From NCBI RefSeq assembly GCF_003726095.1, contig NZ_CP026031.1, positions 62,001 through 126,000 of the forward strand: a stretch of 64,000 bases of DNA, written 5' to 3'. Origin of the DNA: Niallia circulans (GTDB taxonomy: Bacteria; Bacillota; Bacilli; Bacillales; Cytobacillaceae). Below are positions 33,197-42,207 of the stretch, piece by piece. Within the stretch, counting starts at the first letter, position 1. The number at the start of each line of letters is the position of its first letter. The notes below the pieces were generated by a model. That model searched no databases. It saw nothing but the letters and a program-made list of their open reading frames with translations, and had not been told where the DNA came from. Both the position numbers and the translations under genes were made by a program.

Positions 33197-33299
33197 AATG
33201 CCACAAATTAAATGACAAAATCAACAGAAGAGATTTGGAGGAATGGTGGAAGGATATACATCATTCTTTTTGGTTCATGGAAATAAGGAGTGAAAGTCG

Positions 33300-34565
33300 A
33301 TGACAGTGGAAAATAGAGTTCCTATCCTAATAGAAGAGGCAATAAGCAGAGTGATGGAACACAAGAGAGAAGGAGAAAAGGAATATGTTTCAATCTATCA
33401 TTGCAATGGCCGTTATTTAAGTGAAGATATAAAAGCAATACATGATGTGCCTAAATTTAATCGTTCCAGCTATGATGGATTTGCAATACGAGCAAAAGAT
33501 ACAAATGGAGCATCATGTGAAATGCCTGTTGAGTTTGAAATAATTGATGAAATTGGTGCTGGGCAAGTTTCGACCAAAAAAATAGGTGAGTACCAAGCAA
33601 TCAGGATTATGACAGGAGCCATGTTACCACGTGATGCCGATGCAGTAGTTATGCTTGAGAAGACGGTAGAGCGGAAAAAAAATGGCCAAACATATATAAA
33701 AATAGATCATATGTTACATAAAGGAGAAAATATCTCTTTTCAAGGAGAGGATGTAAAAAAGGGGGAAGTCTTATTAAAAAAAGGAACTAAAATCAATCCA
33801 GGAGTAGTGGCGGTTTTAGCAACATTTGGTATAGAACAAGTTCCAGTTGCCAAAAAACCAACTATAGGTTTATTTGCAACTGGAACGGAATTATTGGAAG
33901 TGCATGAGGAACTGGAGGAAGGAAAAATAAGGAACAGCAATGCCTATATGATACTAGCACAAATTGAACGAGCAGGAGCGGTTCCTCGCTATTTCGGCAA
34001 GTTGCCAGATGTCATGGAAACAAGTTTTGAAGCTATTCGCCAAAAAATAGATTCGGTTGACATGTTGATAACAACAGGTGGTGTTTCAGTTGGCGATTAT
34101 GATTTATTGCCAGAAATTTACCGTAAGCTTGGAGCAGAAGTTCTTTTTAATAAAATTGCGATGAGGCCTGGCAGTGTCACTACGGTAGCGAATTTAAATG
34201 GAAAATTATTATTTGGACTTTCAGGGAACCCATCTGCTTGCTATGTTGGTTTTGAGTTATTTACAAATCCGATCATAAAAAGCCTTTTATTTATAGAAAA
34301 CCCGCGCTTACCTATTGTGGACGCGGTATTAAAAGAGAATTTCCCAGATGCCAATTCCTTTACTCGACTTATTAGAAGTAAGGTATCTATTGTAAATGGA
34401 AAGATAGAAACTCGGACTAGCGGTATGGACAAATCAAATATTGTTAGTAGTTTGGCATCTGCCAATGGGCTTACAATTTTGCCAGGAGGGGAATCTGGAT
34501 ACAAATGTGGGGATATAGTAAAGGTAATACTGTTGGAAGAGGTTCAGAATCAATTATTATTGTAG
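33300..34565 (+). CDS. moeA: molybdopterin molybdenumtransferase MoeA
   Basis: Inserts molybdate into adenylated molybdopterin. 421 residues; domains: N-terminal (about 1-180; RSSYDGFAIRA, then IMTGAMLPRDADAVVMLEKT), MoCF_biosynth domain (about 180-320) with TGTELLE and TTGGVSVGDYD, LSGNPSACYVGFELF, and the C-terminal beta domain. AAGGAGTG precedes ATG. With moaA it forms a partial cofactor gene pair inserted between yitW and the lut locus. Confidence 0.94.
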   Translation: MTVENRVPILIEEAISRVMEHKREGEKEYVSIYHCNGRYLSEDIKAIHDVPKFNRSSYDGFAIRAKDTNGASCEMPVEFEIIDEIGAGQVSTKKIGEYQAIRIMTGAMLPRDADAVVMLEKTVERKKNGQTYIKIDHMLHKGENISFQGEDVKKGEVLLKKGTKINPGVVAVLATFGIEQVPVAKKPTIGLFATGTELLEVHEELEEGKIRNSNAYMILAQIERAGAVPRYFGKLPDVMETSFEAIRQKIDSVDMLITTGGVSVGDYDLLPEIYRKLGAEVLFNKIAMRPGSVTTVANLNGKLLFGLSGNPSACYVGFELFTNPIIKSLLFIENPRLPIVDAVLKENFPDANSFTRLIRSKVSIVNGKIETRTSGMDKSNIVSSLASANGLTILPGGESGYKCGDIVKVILLEEVQNQLLL

Positions 34566-34573
34566 ATCGGAAA

Positions 34574-34613
34574 AAGAAGAGCATTTTCATCTAAGAGACT
34601 GCTCTTCTTTTTA
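34574..34613. terminator. bidirectional terminator
   Basis: AAGAAGAGC (34574-34582) pairs with GCTCTTCTT (34601-34609); T-rich on both outer flanks. It serves moeA and lutP. Confidence 0.85.
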
Positions 34614-34619
34614 ATTTTT

Positions 34620-36305
34620 TTAAGGGATCATCCAAGAAAGTACATTGTGTTGCAGGAAAGTAATGAGACATACTATTAATAGTAGGAATACACTATGTTT
34701 TAAGGTAAAGCGTAGTAGCTCGGATTCTTTACCAGCAAGACCAACAGCTGCACAAGCTACAGCGATAGATTGTGGAGATATCATTTTTCCAGTAACTCCT
34801 CCACTTGAGTTAGCTGCAATAGCAAGGACAGGATCCATACCAACAGACATTGAAGTTACTTTTTGCAGATTTCCAAACATTAAATTGGCAGATGTGTCAG
34901 ATCCAGTAATAAATACACCAAGCCACCCCAATACGGGAGAAAAAAATGGAAATAAAGCTCCTGTCTTAGCTAAGGTCATTCCAAGTGTTGTAGACATACC
35001 AGAGGCATTTGTTACATAGGCAAAACCGACTACAGATGAAATGGTTAAAATTGGAAATTTCAACTCATGAAGGGTCTCCTTTGCTGTTGCATACACATCT
35101 TTCCAAGAAAGGCGGGCAATATATTTTGTTACAATACAAGAAAATAAAATGGCAGTTCCGGCAGCTCCTAACACTTCTAATTTGAAAATAGCTGCAACTG
35201 CTTCACCAGTGCCATTAATAATTTTATTGTTAAGTAATGGAACTTCTGGCAGAAAAGTCAATCGTTCCCCCAACCCATTAATACCTTTTAAAATAAAATT
35301 TGTCCCTTCATAATGGCCAGTTAGTGCATTTTTTATAACAGGTATCCCCCAAAGGGAAATGAAAGCAGTTAATACTAAAAAAGGAGACCATGCATGAAAA
35401 ATCTGACCAGGAGAGTATGTAGGATCTGGAGCTTTTTTTATCTCAGCTGAAGCGGCTGTTTCTAATTCACCTTTAAATCGGAAAATTGTTTTTGGTTTCC
35501 AGAACTTTAGTAAAATAACTAATGCAAATAAGGAAACTAACGCAGATAAAATATCAGGCAATTCAGGTCCGAGGAAGTTAGAAGATAAATATTGTGTAAG
35601 TGCAAATGATATACCTGATACTAAAATAGCAGGAAGTACTTCCCATACACGTTTAAAACCCGCCATAATAATGACAAGATAAAACGGAATGAATACGGAA
35701 ATAAAAGGCAATTGTCGACCAACCATTTTTGATATTTCAAAAGCCGGAATACCAGTTGGTCCCTCAACAGCAGTAATTGGGATACCTATCGCTCCGAATG
35801 CAACAGGTGCCGTGTTAGCTAATAAACAGATGCCTGCAGCATATAATGGATTAAAGCCTAATCCAGCTAAAAGAGCAGCAGAAATAGCAACAGGTGCTCC
35901 AAAGCCAGCAGCGCCTTCTAAAAATGCCCCAAATGAGAAAGCTACAAGCAATGCTTGAAGTCTACGATCCTCTGTAATAGACAAAATAAAATTTCGTATG
36001 ATAGAAAATTGTCCGCTTTTCACTGTTAATTTATATAAAAGCACTGACGTGACAATAATCCAGCCAATAGGTAATAAGCCATAAACAATGCCTTGGCTCG
36101 CAGACATAATACTCATTCCAACAGGCATATTGAAAGCGGTTACGGAAAGGAGTAAAGCAAGAAGCAGGGTTGTAATTCCAGCCATATGTCCCTTCATGCG
36201 TTTGATGGCAAGTGCCCAAAAAAAATATAAGATTGGAATTACGGCAGCTATCGCGGATAATGCTAAATTGTCGCCAACAGCAGTGAAGTCTTGAGTAAAC
36301 GTCAT
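34620..36305 (-). CDS. lutP: L-lactate permease LutP/LctP
   Basis: 561-residue integral membrane lactate transporter with about 12-14 helices. Family marks are FGAFLEGAAGFGAPVAISAALL, FGAIGIPITAVEGPTG, and FITGSDTSANLMFGNLQ, SSGGVTGKMISPQSIA near the C terminus. ATG at 36305 follows AAGGGGGC. It is divergent from lutR, and an exact LutR-type operator lies 107 bp upstream, so it imports the substrate of LutABC under LutR control. Confidence 0.94.
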   Translation of the reverse strand: MTFTQDFTAVGDNLALSAIAAVIPILYFFWALAIKRMKGHMAGITTLLLALLLSVTAFNMPVGMSIMSASQGIVYGLLPIGWIIVTSVLLYKLTVKSGQFSIIRNFILSITEDRRLQALLVAFSFGAFLEGAAGFGAPVAISAALLAGLGFNPLYAAGICLLANTAPVAFGAIGIPITAVEGPTGIPAFEISKMVGRQLPFISVFIPFYLVIIMAGFKRVWEVLPAILVSGISFALTQYLSSNFLGPELPDILSALVSLFALVILLKFWKPKTIFRFKGELETAASAEIKKAPDPTYSPGQIFHAWSPFLVLTAFISLWGIPVIKNALTGHYEGTNFILKGINGLGERLTFLPEVPLLNNKIINGTGEAVAAIFKLEVLGAAGTAILFSCIVTKYIARLSWKDVYATAKETLHELKFPILTISSVVGFAYVTNASGMSTTLGMTLAKTGALFPFFSPVLGWLGVFITGSDTSANLMFGNLQKVTSMSVGMDPVLAIAANSSGGVTGKMISPQSIAVACAAVGLAGKESELLRFTLKHSVFLLLIVCLITFLQHNVLSWMIP

Positions 36306-36411
36306 TATTTCAGCCCCCTTAATTTTTTACTTACGATTTCTTTCTAATGAATGTTTGATCTAAATTATCAGATGAAGTAATCGTTATCATAAATAAATTG
36401 TAAAATATTAG

Positions 36412-36424
36412 GTCATCTGATGAC
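36412..36424. promoter_or_regulatory. LutR operator upstream of lutP/lutR
   Basis: GTCATCTGATGAC is a perfect 13-bp palindrome, identical to the one before lutA, and contains the B. subtilis LutR core TCATC-N-GATGA. A weaker copy, TTATCAGATGA, lies at 36365-36375, closer to lutP. Confidence 0.8.
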
Positions 36425-36559
36425 TCGATGAACCTATTATAAAATGAGAGTTTTTAAAAAACAACATAAAATTGACAATATTATGTCTTTTTTTATGCAA
36501 AATGTAACTTTTAGCAGTATAATAACAATAAAAAGGATGAACGCGTTGGAGGTAGAACG

Positions 36560-37288
36560 ATGGAATTTAAGCAGATCCGTCCAAAAAAAATTTATGAAGA
36601 AATTGCAGAAGCCTTGCATGAAGGAATTCGCTCAGGAGCTTTAAAGCCTGGAGAAAAGTTGGCATCTGTACAGCAGCTTGCCGAAAACTTCCAAGTAAGC
36701 CGTTCAGCCGTAAGGGAAGCACTTTCCGCATTAAAAGCTAAAGGGTTAATTGAAATGAAGCAAGGGGAAGGTACTTATGTGAAAAGGTTTGAAGCCGATC
36801 AAATTTCTTTTTCTTTTCCTACAGCAATTTTGATGAAGGAAAAAGATCTAAATCACCTCCTTGAAGTAAGAAGGATTATGGAGGTAGGTGCTGCAGCTGC
36901 AGCAGCGAATAAACGTACAAACGAAGATTTGCAAAAAATGAAACAGGCGCTAGAAGAAATGAAACAGGCAAATGGAGTAGAAGAATTAGGTGAAAAGTCA
37001 GATTTAAACTTCCATTTAGGCGTAGCAGCAGCTTCACAAAATCCTTTGCTGGTAAATTTATTGCTCAACGTTTCTGATATAATGCAGGAAGCAATGAAAG
37101 AAACAAGACGTTTATGGCTGTTTTCTAAACAAACAACAACGGAACGACTTTATGAGGAACATCTTACTATTTATGAGTCTATTTTAGAAAAAAACGCGGA
37201 AAAAGCGAGTGAGGCGATGCTTTATCATTTACAAAAGGTAGAAGCAGTGCTTCAAAAGTATTTTGCTGAAAAAGAACAGAAGGTATGA
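36560..37288 (+). CDS. lutR: LutR, GntR/FadR-type lactate-responsive repressor
   Basis: 242-residue regulator. The GntR winged helix (about 1-75) reads KIYEEIAEALHEGIRSGALKPG and ENFQVSRSAVREALSALKAKGLI; the FCD ligand domain (about 95-230) has LLEVRRIMEVGAAAAAA and DLNFHLGVAAASQNPLL, whose histidines and aspartate bind metal. ATG follows TTGGAGG. It lies between lutP (divergent) and lutABC, with identical palindromes before both. In B. subtilis LutR represses lutABC and is relieved by L-lactate. Confidence 0.92.
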   Translation: MEFKQIRPKKIYEEIAEALHEGIRSGALKPGEKLASVQQLAENFQVSRSAVREALSALKAKGLIEMKQGEGTYVKRFEADQISFSFPTAILMKEKDLNHLLEVRRIMEVGAAAAAANKRTNEDLQKMKQALEEMKQANGVEELGEKSDLNFHLGVAAASQNPLLVNLLLNVSDIMQEAMKETRRLWLFSKQTTTERLYEEHLTIYESILEKNAEKASEAMLYHLQKVEAVLQKYFAEKEQKV

Positions 37289-37296
37289 TCCGCTAT

Positions 37297-37325
37297 TGCA
37301 AAATTGATATTTGCATTTTTTATTC
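37297..37325 (+). terminator. weak Rho-independent terminator
   Basis: TGCAAA-ATTGATA-TTTGCA followed by TTTTT-A-TT; short stem after lutR. Confidence 0.5.
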
Positions 37326-37356
37326 TTGCAAATTTTAGCGACAAAGTCTATATTAA

Positions 37357-37369
37357 TGAAAGCGCTTCA
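37357..37369. promoter_or_regulatory. candidate cre (CcpA) site
   Basis: TGAAAGCGCTTCA is one base shorter than the perfect cre palindrome. It lies in the 433-bp gap between lutR and lutA, and could place lactate use under carbon catabolite control. Confidence 0.4.
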
Positions 37370-37644
37370 TGGAAATATTTATTTAAAATTACTGTAATGA
37401 GGATGGAACATAAAATATATAGGACTTGGTATAAACCGCTGTTTATTTAGACATACATAATCTCAAATGTCTCACTAATCCCAGCTGAGTATGCTTGTGT
37501 TCTGGTTGTTCCAACCTTCCAACTAATTCATTTTTCTAAAATCTACTAATTTTTAGGAAGTAGTCTAAATAAGCAAAATCAAATAGGGGGGAAGTATGTA
37601 ACTCTTTTTATCTATTTATCGTGAGCCAGTCTTATTGTAAACAA
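37370..37644. other. lutR-lutA intergenic DNA, nothing recognised
   Basis: No gene, RNA or clear promoter was identified between the cre-like site and the LutR operator. The transcription start of lutABC presumably lies near the right end. Confidence 0.5.
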
Positions 37645-37657
37645 GTCATCTGATGAC
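37645..37657. promoter_or_regulatory. LutR operator upstream of lutABC
   Basis: GTCATCTGATGAC, identical to 36412-36424, flanked by AACA and TGTT so that the dyad extends further. It lies 65 bp before the lutA start. Confidence 0.82.
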
Positions 37658-37721
37658 CTGTTCATAGGAATATAAACATCAAATGGGTAGTACATTTATT
37701 CTTAAAAAGGGGATATTTAGG

Positions 37722-38441
37722 ATGAAAGTGACATTATTTGCTACATGTCTAGTTGATATGTTTCAAAGTGATGTGGGAAAAGCAACGGTGGAATTATTAG
37801 AAAGACTAGGATGTGAAATCGATTTTCCTGCGACACAAATATGCTGTGGCCAGCCATCTTATAATAGTGGGTATGTAAAGGAAACAAAGGAAGTGATGAA
37901 AACAATGATGAAATCCTTCCAAGATGCAGAATATATTGTCTGCCCTTCTGGTTCTTGTGCCTATATGTTCCATGAGTATCAGCATATTTTTAAAGGGGAT
38001 CCAGTATGGGAGCCCATTGCAAAAGAACTTGCTGCTAAAACATTTGAACTAACACAGTTTATTGTTGATGTTTTAAAAGTGGAAGATGTGGGAGCAACTT
38101 TCAATGGGAAGGTCACCTATCATACATCCTGCCATATGACGAGATTACTAGGGGTAAAAGAGGCTCCTATTAAGCTATTAAAAAATGTAAAAGGAGTAGA
38201 GTATACTGAATTACCATTAAAAGAGAATTGCTGTGGTTTTGGAGGAACTTTTTCTGTGAAAATGGGGCAAATATCTGAGCAGATGGTGGACGAAAAGGTA
38301 GCTTGTGTAGAATCAACAAATGCCGAGTATGTAGTTAGTGCAGATGCAGGCTGCTTAATGAATATTGGGGGAAGAATTACTCGCAAGGGTAAACCAATTA
38401 AAGCTTTACATATAGCAGAAATTTTAAATAGTCGAGCCTAA
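37722..38441 (+). CDS. lutA: lactate utilization protein A
   Basis: Iron-sulfur oxidoreductase subunit of the LutABC complex that oxidises L-lactate to pyruvate. 239 residues (238 in B. subtilis). Two cysteine-rich CCG domains are visible: [12 protein letters not shown] and [12 protein letters not shown], with the partner cysteines in PSGSCAYM and [12 protein letters not shown] and [11 protein letters not shown]. The frame opens 13 codons earlier, but ATG 37722 gives the family N terminus [13 protein letters not shown]. It lies 17 nt before lutB. Confidence 0.93.
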   Translation: MKVTLFATCLVDMFQSDVGKATVELLERLGCEIDFPATQICCGQPSYNSGYVKETKEVMKTMMKSFQDAEYIVCPSGSCAYMFHEYQHIFKGDPVWEPIAKELAAKTFELTQFIVDVLKVEDVGATFNGKVTYHTSCHMTRLLGVKEAPIKLLKNVKGVEYTELPLKENCCGFGGTFSVKMGQISEQMVDEKVACVESTNAEYVVSADAGCLMNIGGRITRKGKPIKALHIAEILNSRA

Positions 38442-38458
38442 CAGGGGGATGAAAAGCT

Positions 38459-39886
38459 ATGTCGATGAAAACAAGTTCACAAAAATTTAAAGATAGGGTG
38501 TCTACAGAACTAGGAAATGACTTTATGCGTGGAGCTGTCTCCAAAGCACAGCAAACGATTCAAACGAGAAAAAACAATGTGACAGAGGCAATGGGAAACT
38601 GGGAGGATTGGCGTTCGCACGGGGAAGAAATTCGCCAGCATGTTTTAGAAAATTTAGATTATTATTTATATGAATTAAGCGAACAGGTGGCAAAACGTGG
38701 CGGTCATGTCTATTTTGCTAAAACGGCAGAAGAGGCAAGTGCCTATATTGAACAAGTGGCAAGAGATAAAAACGTGAAAAAAGTAGTAAAAGCAAAGTCT
38801 ATGGTAACGGAGGAAATCTCGTTAAATCAAAAGTTAGAAGAGGCAGGCTGTGAAGTAATTGAAACAGATTTAGGAGAATATATTCTGCAAGTAGATGACC
38901 ATGATCCTCCATCTCATATTGTGGTTCCGGCCTTGCATAAAAATAAAGAACAAATCCGGGATGTATTCACAAAAAAATTAAACTATACAAATACTGAAAA
39001 GCCAGAAGAATTAGCATGGCATGCAAGACAAGTGCTTCGAAATCAATATTTAACGGCAGATATGGGAATTACAGGCTGCAATTTTGCTGTAGCAGAAACA
39101 GGCTCGATTACACTCGTAACAAATGAAGGTAACGCTGATTTAGTTGCAGCACTTCCGAAAACACAAGTTGTCGTAATGGGAATGGAGCGCATTGTTCCCA
39201 CGTTTAATGAAATGGAAGTATTAGTGGGGATGTTGACAAGAAGTGCCGTTGGCCAAAAGCTTACAAGTTATGTAACAACATTAACGGGTCCAAAAGAAGC
39301 TGGGGATGTGGACGGACCAGAGGACTTTCATCTAGTGATTGTAGATAATGGTCGTTCAGATATTTTAGGTGGAGCGTTTCAATCTGTTCTCCAATGTATT
39401 CGCTGTGCAGCATGTGTAAATGTTTGCCCTGTATATAGACAGGTTGGTGGACATTCCTATGGCTCTATTTACTCTGGACCAATTGGAGCAGTACTTTCTC
39501 CACTATTAGGTGGATATGAAGAATATAAAGAGCTTCCCTATGCTTCTACTCTTTGTGCTGCATGTACAGATGCATGCCCAGTTAAAATCCCGCTTCATGA
39601 GCTGCTGCATAAGCATCGACAAGTAATAGTCGAAAAGGAAGGGAAAGCCCCAATCTCTGAAAAAATGATATTCAAAGCATTTGGCATCGGTGCTTCTTCG
39701 CCAAAGCTGTATAATATAGGCTCGAAAATCGCACCAGCTATGACGAAACCATTAGTAAAAGGAGACAAGATTACAAAAGGGATCGGAATGTTAAAAGAAT
39801 GGACAGATATTCGTGATCTTCCTGCCCCAAATAAAGAGAGATTTCGTGATTGGTTCAAGAATCGAGAGAAGGAGGAGGAAAAATAA
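38459..39886 (+). CDS. lutB: lactate utilization protein B
   Basis: 475-residue subunit with a LUD domain (about 70-295; [25 protein letters not shown]) and two 4Fe-4S ferredoxin motifs ([14 protein letters not shown] and [11 protein letters not shown], about 310-375), the wiring for electrons from lactate. The C-terminal DUF3390 segment ([15 protein letters not shown], then KERFRDWF) is present. AGGGGGATGAAAAGCT precedes ATG. Its stop overlaps the lutC start (TAATG), so the two are translated together. Confidence 0.94.
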   Translation: MSMKTSSQKFKDRVSTELGNDFMRGAVSKAQQTIQTRKNNVTEAMGNWEDWRSHGEEIRQHVLENLDYYLYELSEQVAKRGGHVYFAKTAEEASAYIEQVARDKNVKKVVKAKSMVTEEISLNQKLEEAGCEVIETDLGEYILQVDDHDPPSHIVVPALHKNKEQIRDVFTKKLNYTNTEKPEELAWHARQVLRNQYLTADMGITGCNFAVAETGSITLVTNEGNADLVAALPKTQVVVMGMERIVPTFNEMEVLVGMLTRSAVGQKLTSYVTTLTGPKEAGDVDGPEDFHLVIVDNGRSDILGGAFQSVLQCIRCAACVNVCPVYRQVGGHSYGSIYSGPIGAVLSPLLGGYEEYKELPYASTLCAACTDACPVKIPLHELLHKHRQVIVEKEGKAPISEKMIFKAFGIGASSPKLYNIGSKIAPAMTKPLVKGDKITKGIGMLKEWTDIRDLPAPNKERFRDWFKNREKEEEK

Positions 39887-40602
39887 TGACAGGAACAATC
39901 CATAACAGAGATGCTTTTCTTGAAACCATTGCGTCGAGATTGGGCAGACAAAGAAAAATAAAACTTGAAAAGCCAAAATGGAATTATTGCCCACAAGAAG
40001 AAGTGCTTAAAGATGCGTCAAAGGATGAGTTAGTTGAAGTATTAAAATCCCAATGTACACTTATTCATACTGATTTAGTCATTACTTCACAAAAGGAATT
40101 GAACCATACACTTCATCATTTAATAAAAGAATTTGGTGGCGGGAAGATTGTTACTTGGAAAGATCCACGTTATCAGCAATATGGATTAGAACCACTATTA
40201 AAAGAGAAACTGCCTGATGAGAATATCGATGTCTTTGAATGGGATGCCTCCTTAGGAAAAGAAAATATTTCTAAAGCAGAACAAGCGAATATAGGGATTA
40301 CCATAAGTGAACTTACGTTAGCGGAATCAGGTACTGTTGTTGTGTATAGTGGAAAAGATCGTGGCAGAACAGTTAGTTTTTTACCTATAAATAGTATTGT
40401 AATCGTTCCAAAAAGTACAATTGTGCCAAGAATGACGCAAGCAGCAAAAGTTTTACGGGAAAAAGTACAAAACGGAGAAGTACTCCCATCTTGTATTAAT
40501 TATATCACGGGGCCAAGTAACTCAGCAGATATTGAAATGGATTTAGTAGTTGGTGTTCACGGACCTGTAAAAGCTGCCTATATTGTGGTAGAAGATCTAT
40601 AG
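39886..40602 (+). CDS. lutC: lactate utilization protein C
   Basis: 238-residue LUD-domain protein (240 in B. subtilis). DRDAF-like start NRDAFLETIASRLGR, AEQANIGITISELTLAESGTVVV in the LUD core, and GPSNSADIEMDLVVGVHGP near the end. The frame opens 12 codons earlier, but ATG 39886 follows GGAGGAGG. Third gene of the lactate oxidase operon; no clear terminator was seen after it. Confidence 0.93.
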   Translation: MTGTIHNRDAFLETIASRLGRQRKIKLEKPKWNYCPQEEVLKDASKDELVEVLKSQCTLIHTDLVITSQKELNHTLHHLIKEFGGGKIVTWKDPRYQQYGLEPLLKEKLPDENIDVFEWDASLGKENISKAEQANIGITISELTLAESGTVVVYSGKDRGRTVSFLPINSIVIVPKSTIVPRMTQAAKVLREKVQNGEVLPSCINYITGPSNSADIEMDLVVGVHGPVKAAYIVVEDL

Positions 40603-41060
40603 ATAAGCATTTTGTGAAAATTTCTGACACCACGAGATAAAACCCTCATATGATGATGTTGTTAAATGAATTTCTATTGACGGAAATTTTAGGAAGAGAA
40701 TGAGAGATGGATATTTGATTAGATTGTTTTTATAAATTTTGCTGTTTAGTGCCTGCAGTCTGAATACACTTCCCTTTCGACAGTCACTCGAGTATTTGCA
40801 AGAAGTAGAATGTCCCTTAAGCTTTTACAGGAGGCTAAGTGTATTTTGGCTGCTTTGTTTTTGATGAATTTTGTATTTTTATAAAAGGCATATATTGTGC
40901 AGGCTTAAAAATTTTTATGAAATTTCTGCTGATAATATCCTTTATTCTAATCATTTTCGTTTTGTTAAGTCTCTCTCATCGCTAATTATGGAAATGTTAT
41001 CCTCAAATACCTTGTTAATTATCAGAAAAATGAGAAAACTATTACTTTTATGAAAAAGTG
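40603..41060. other. lutC-argC intergenic DNA, nothing recognised
   Basis: About 460 bp without a convincing gene, RNA or terminator before the argC promoter. A 60-codon frame at 40871-41053 has no ribosome site and looks random. Confidence 0.5.
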
Positions 41061-41089
41061 TTGATTTTATATGAAGTAGTTTTTATAAT
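41061..41089 (+). promoter_or_regulatory. sigma-A promoter of the arginine operon
   Basis: TTGATT (41061-41066), 17 bp, TATAAT (41084-41089). The next 50 bp (41100-41150) are AT-rich with imperfect dyads such as ATAAATAAAAATGA, the usual character and position of ArgR/AhrC boxes, but no exact consensus box could be assigned. Confidence 0.75.
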
Positions 41090-41160
41090 AAGAGAATCTT
41101 AGATTAATAAATATAAATAAAAATGATTAAATATACATTTATACTCGGAAGGAGGAAGTT

Positions 41161-42195
41161 ATGAAAGTATCTATAATTGGTACAACAGGATATGGTGGTG
41201 CAGAATTAATCAGAATTTTGCATAGTCATCCTTCATTCACAATTAAGTCTGTACATACAACAAGAGATGAAGTCCCAGTATGGAATGAATATCCTCATTT
41301 ATTTAATATAATGGACAACAAACTAGAACCAATTAATCCAGAAAAAATAGCAAAAGAATGCGATATTGTTTTTTTTGCTACTCCTACAGGTGTATCCGGA
41401 AAGCTCGTTCAAGAATTCGCAGATAAAGAGATTCAAATGGTTGATTTATCTGGGGATCTGCGCTTAAGGAGTACAGGTGATTATCAGACATGGTATAAAA
41501 AGGAGCCTGTTTCCACTGACCTTATTGATAGCTTTGTTTATGGGCTTTCTGAATGGAATAAAGAAAAAATTGCTACCAGCACGAGAATTTCCAATCCGGG
41601 ATGTTATCCGACTGCCACCCTCTTAGGATTAGCACCCCTAGTAAAAGAAAACTTGATATTGCCAAATAGTATTATTGTGGATGCTAAATCTGGTATTTCA
41701 GGAGCGGGTAGGAGTCCCTCAAGAGCTAATATGTTTGCTGAGATGAGCGAAAATTTTAAAATTTATAAAGTGAATGAACATCAGCATATTCCAGAAATAG
41801 AACAACAATTAGCTGATTGGAATTCTGAATCGAAAGCTATTACTTTTTCTACCCATCTTATGCCGACAAGCAGAGGATTAATGGCAACCATATATGCTAC
41901 CTTAAATAAAAGTGTCACAAATGAACAAATTCATGATTTATATACAGAAATTTATGCAAACAGTCCTTTTGTGCGGGTGAGACCACTTTTTACCTATCCT
42001 TCGATAAAAGAAGTTAAAGGCTCTAATTTTTGTGATATTGGAATAAATGTGGATGAACGGACTAGCAGGATAACGATCGTATCGGTTATTGATAATTTAA
42101 TGAAAGGGGCTGCGGGTCAGGCTGTTCAAAACGCAAATATTATGAATGGCTATGAGGAAACAGCTGGTTTGCAGTTTCTGCCGCTTTACCCATAA
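41161..42195 (+). CDS. argC: N-acetyl-gamma-glutamyl-phosphate reductase
   Basis: NADPH-dependent reduction of N-acetylglutamyl phosphate to the semialdehyde. 344 residues. The Rossmann motif is IIGTTGYGGAEL (5-16), catalytic Cys148 sits in SNPGCYPTA, and the active-site histidine is in VNEHQHIPEI. GGAGGAAGTT precedes ATG. First gene of argCJBD-carAB-argF, in the B. subtilis order. Confidence 0.96.
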   Translation: MKVSIIGTTGYGGAELIRILHSHPSFTIKSVHTTRDEVPVWNEYPHLFNIMDNKLEPINPEKIAKECDIVFFATPTGVSGKLVQEFADKEIQMVDLSGDLRLRSTGDYQTWYKKEPVSTDLIDSFVYGLSEWNKEKIATSTRISNPGCYPTATLLGLAPLVKENLILPNSIIVDAKSGISGAGRSPSRANMFAEMSENFKIYKVNEHQHIPEIEQQLADWNSESKAITFSTHLMPTSRGLMATIYATLNKSVTNEQIHDLYTEIYANSPFVRVRPLFTYPSIKEVKGSNFCDIGINVDERTSRITIVSVIDNLMKGAAGQAVQNANIMNGYEETAGLQFLPLYP

Positions 42196-42207
42196 GGAGG
42201 AGCCAAC

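Noticed and set aside
39595..39996. 133-codon minus-strand frame across the lutB/lutC junction
   Set aside because: Shadow of two well-supported genes.
40871..41053. 60-codon ORF between lutC and argC
   Set aside because: No ribosome site, low-complexity composition, runs into the argC promoter.
41100..41150. Exact ArgR boxes before argC
   Set aside because: The stretch has the right place and AT-richness but no dyad close enough to the 18-bp consensus to name boundaries.
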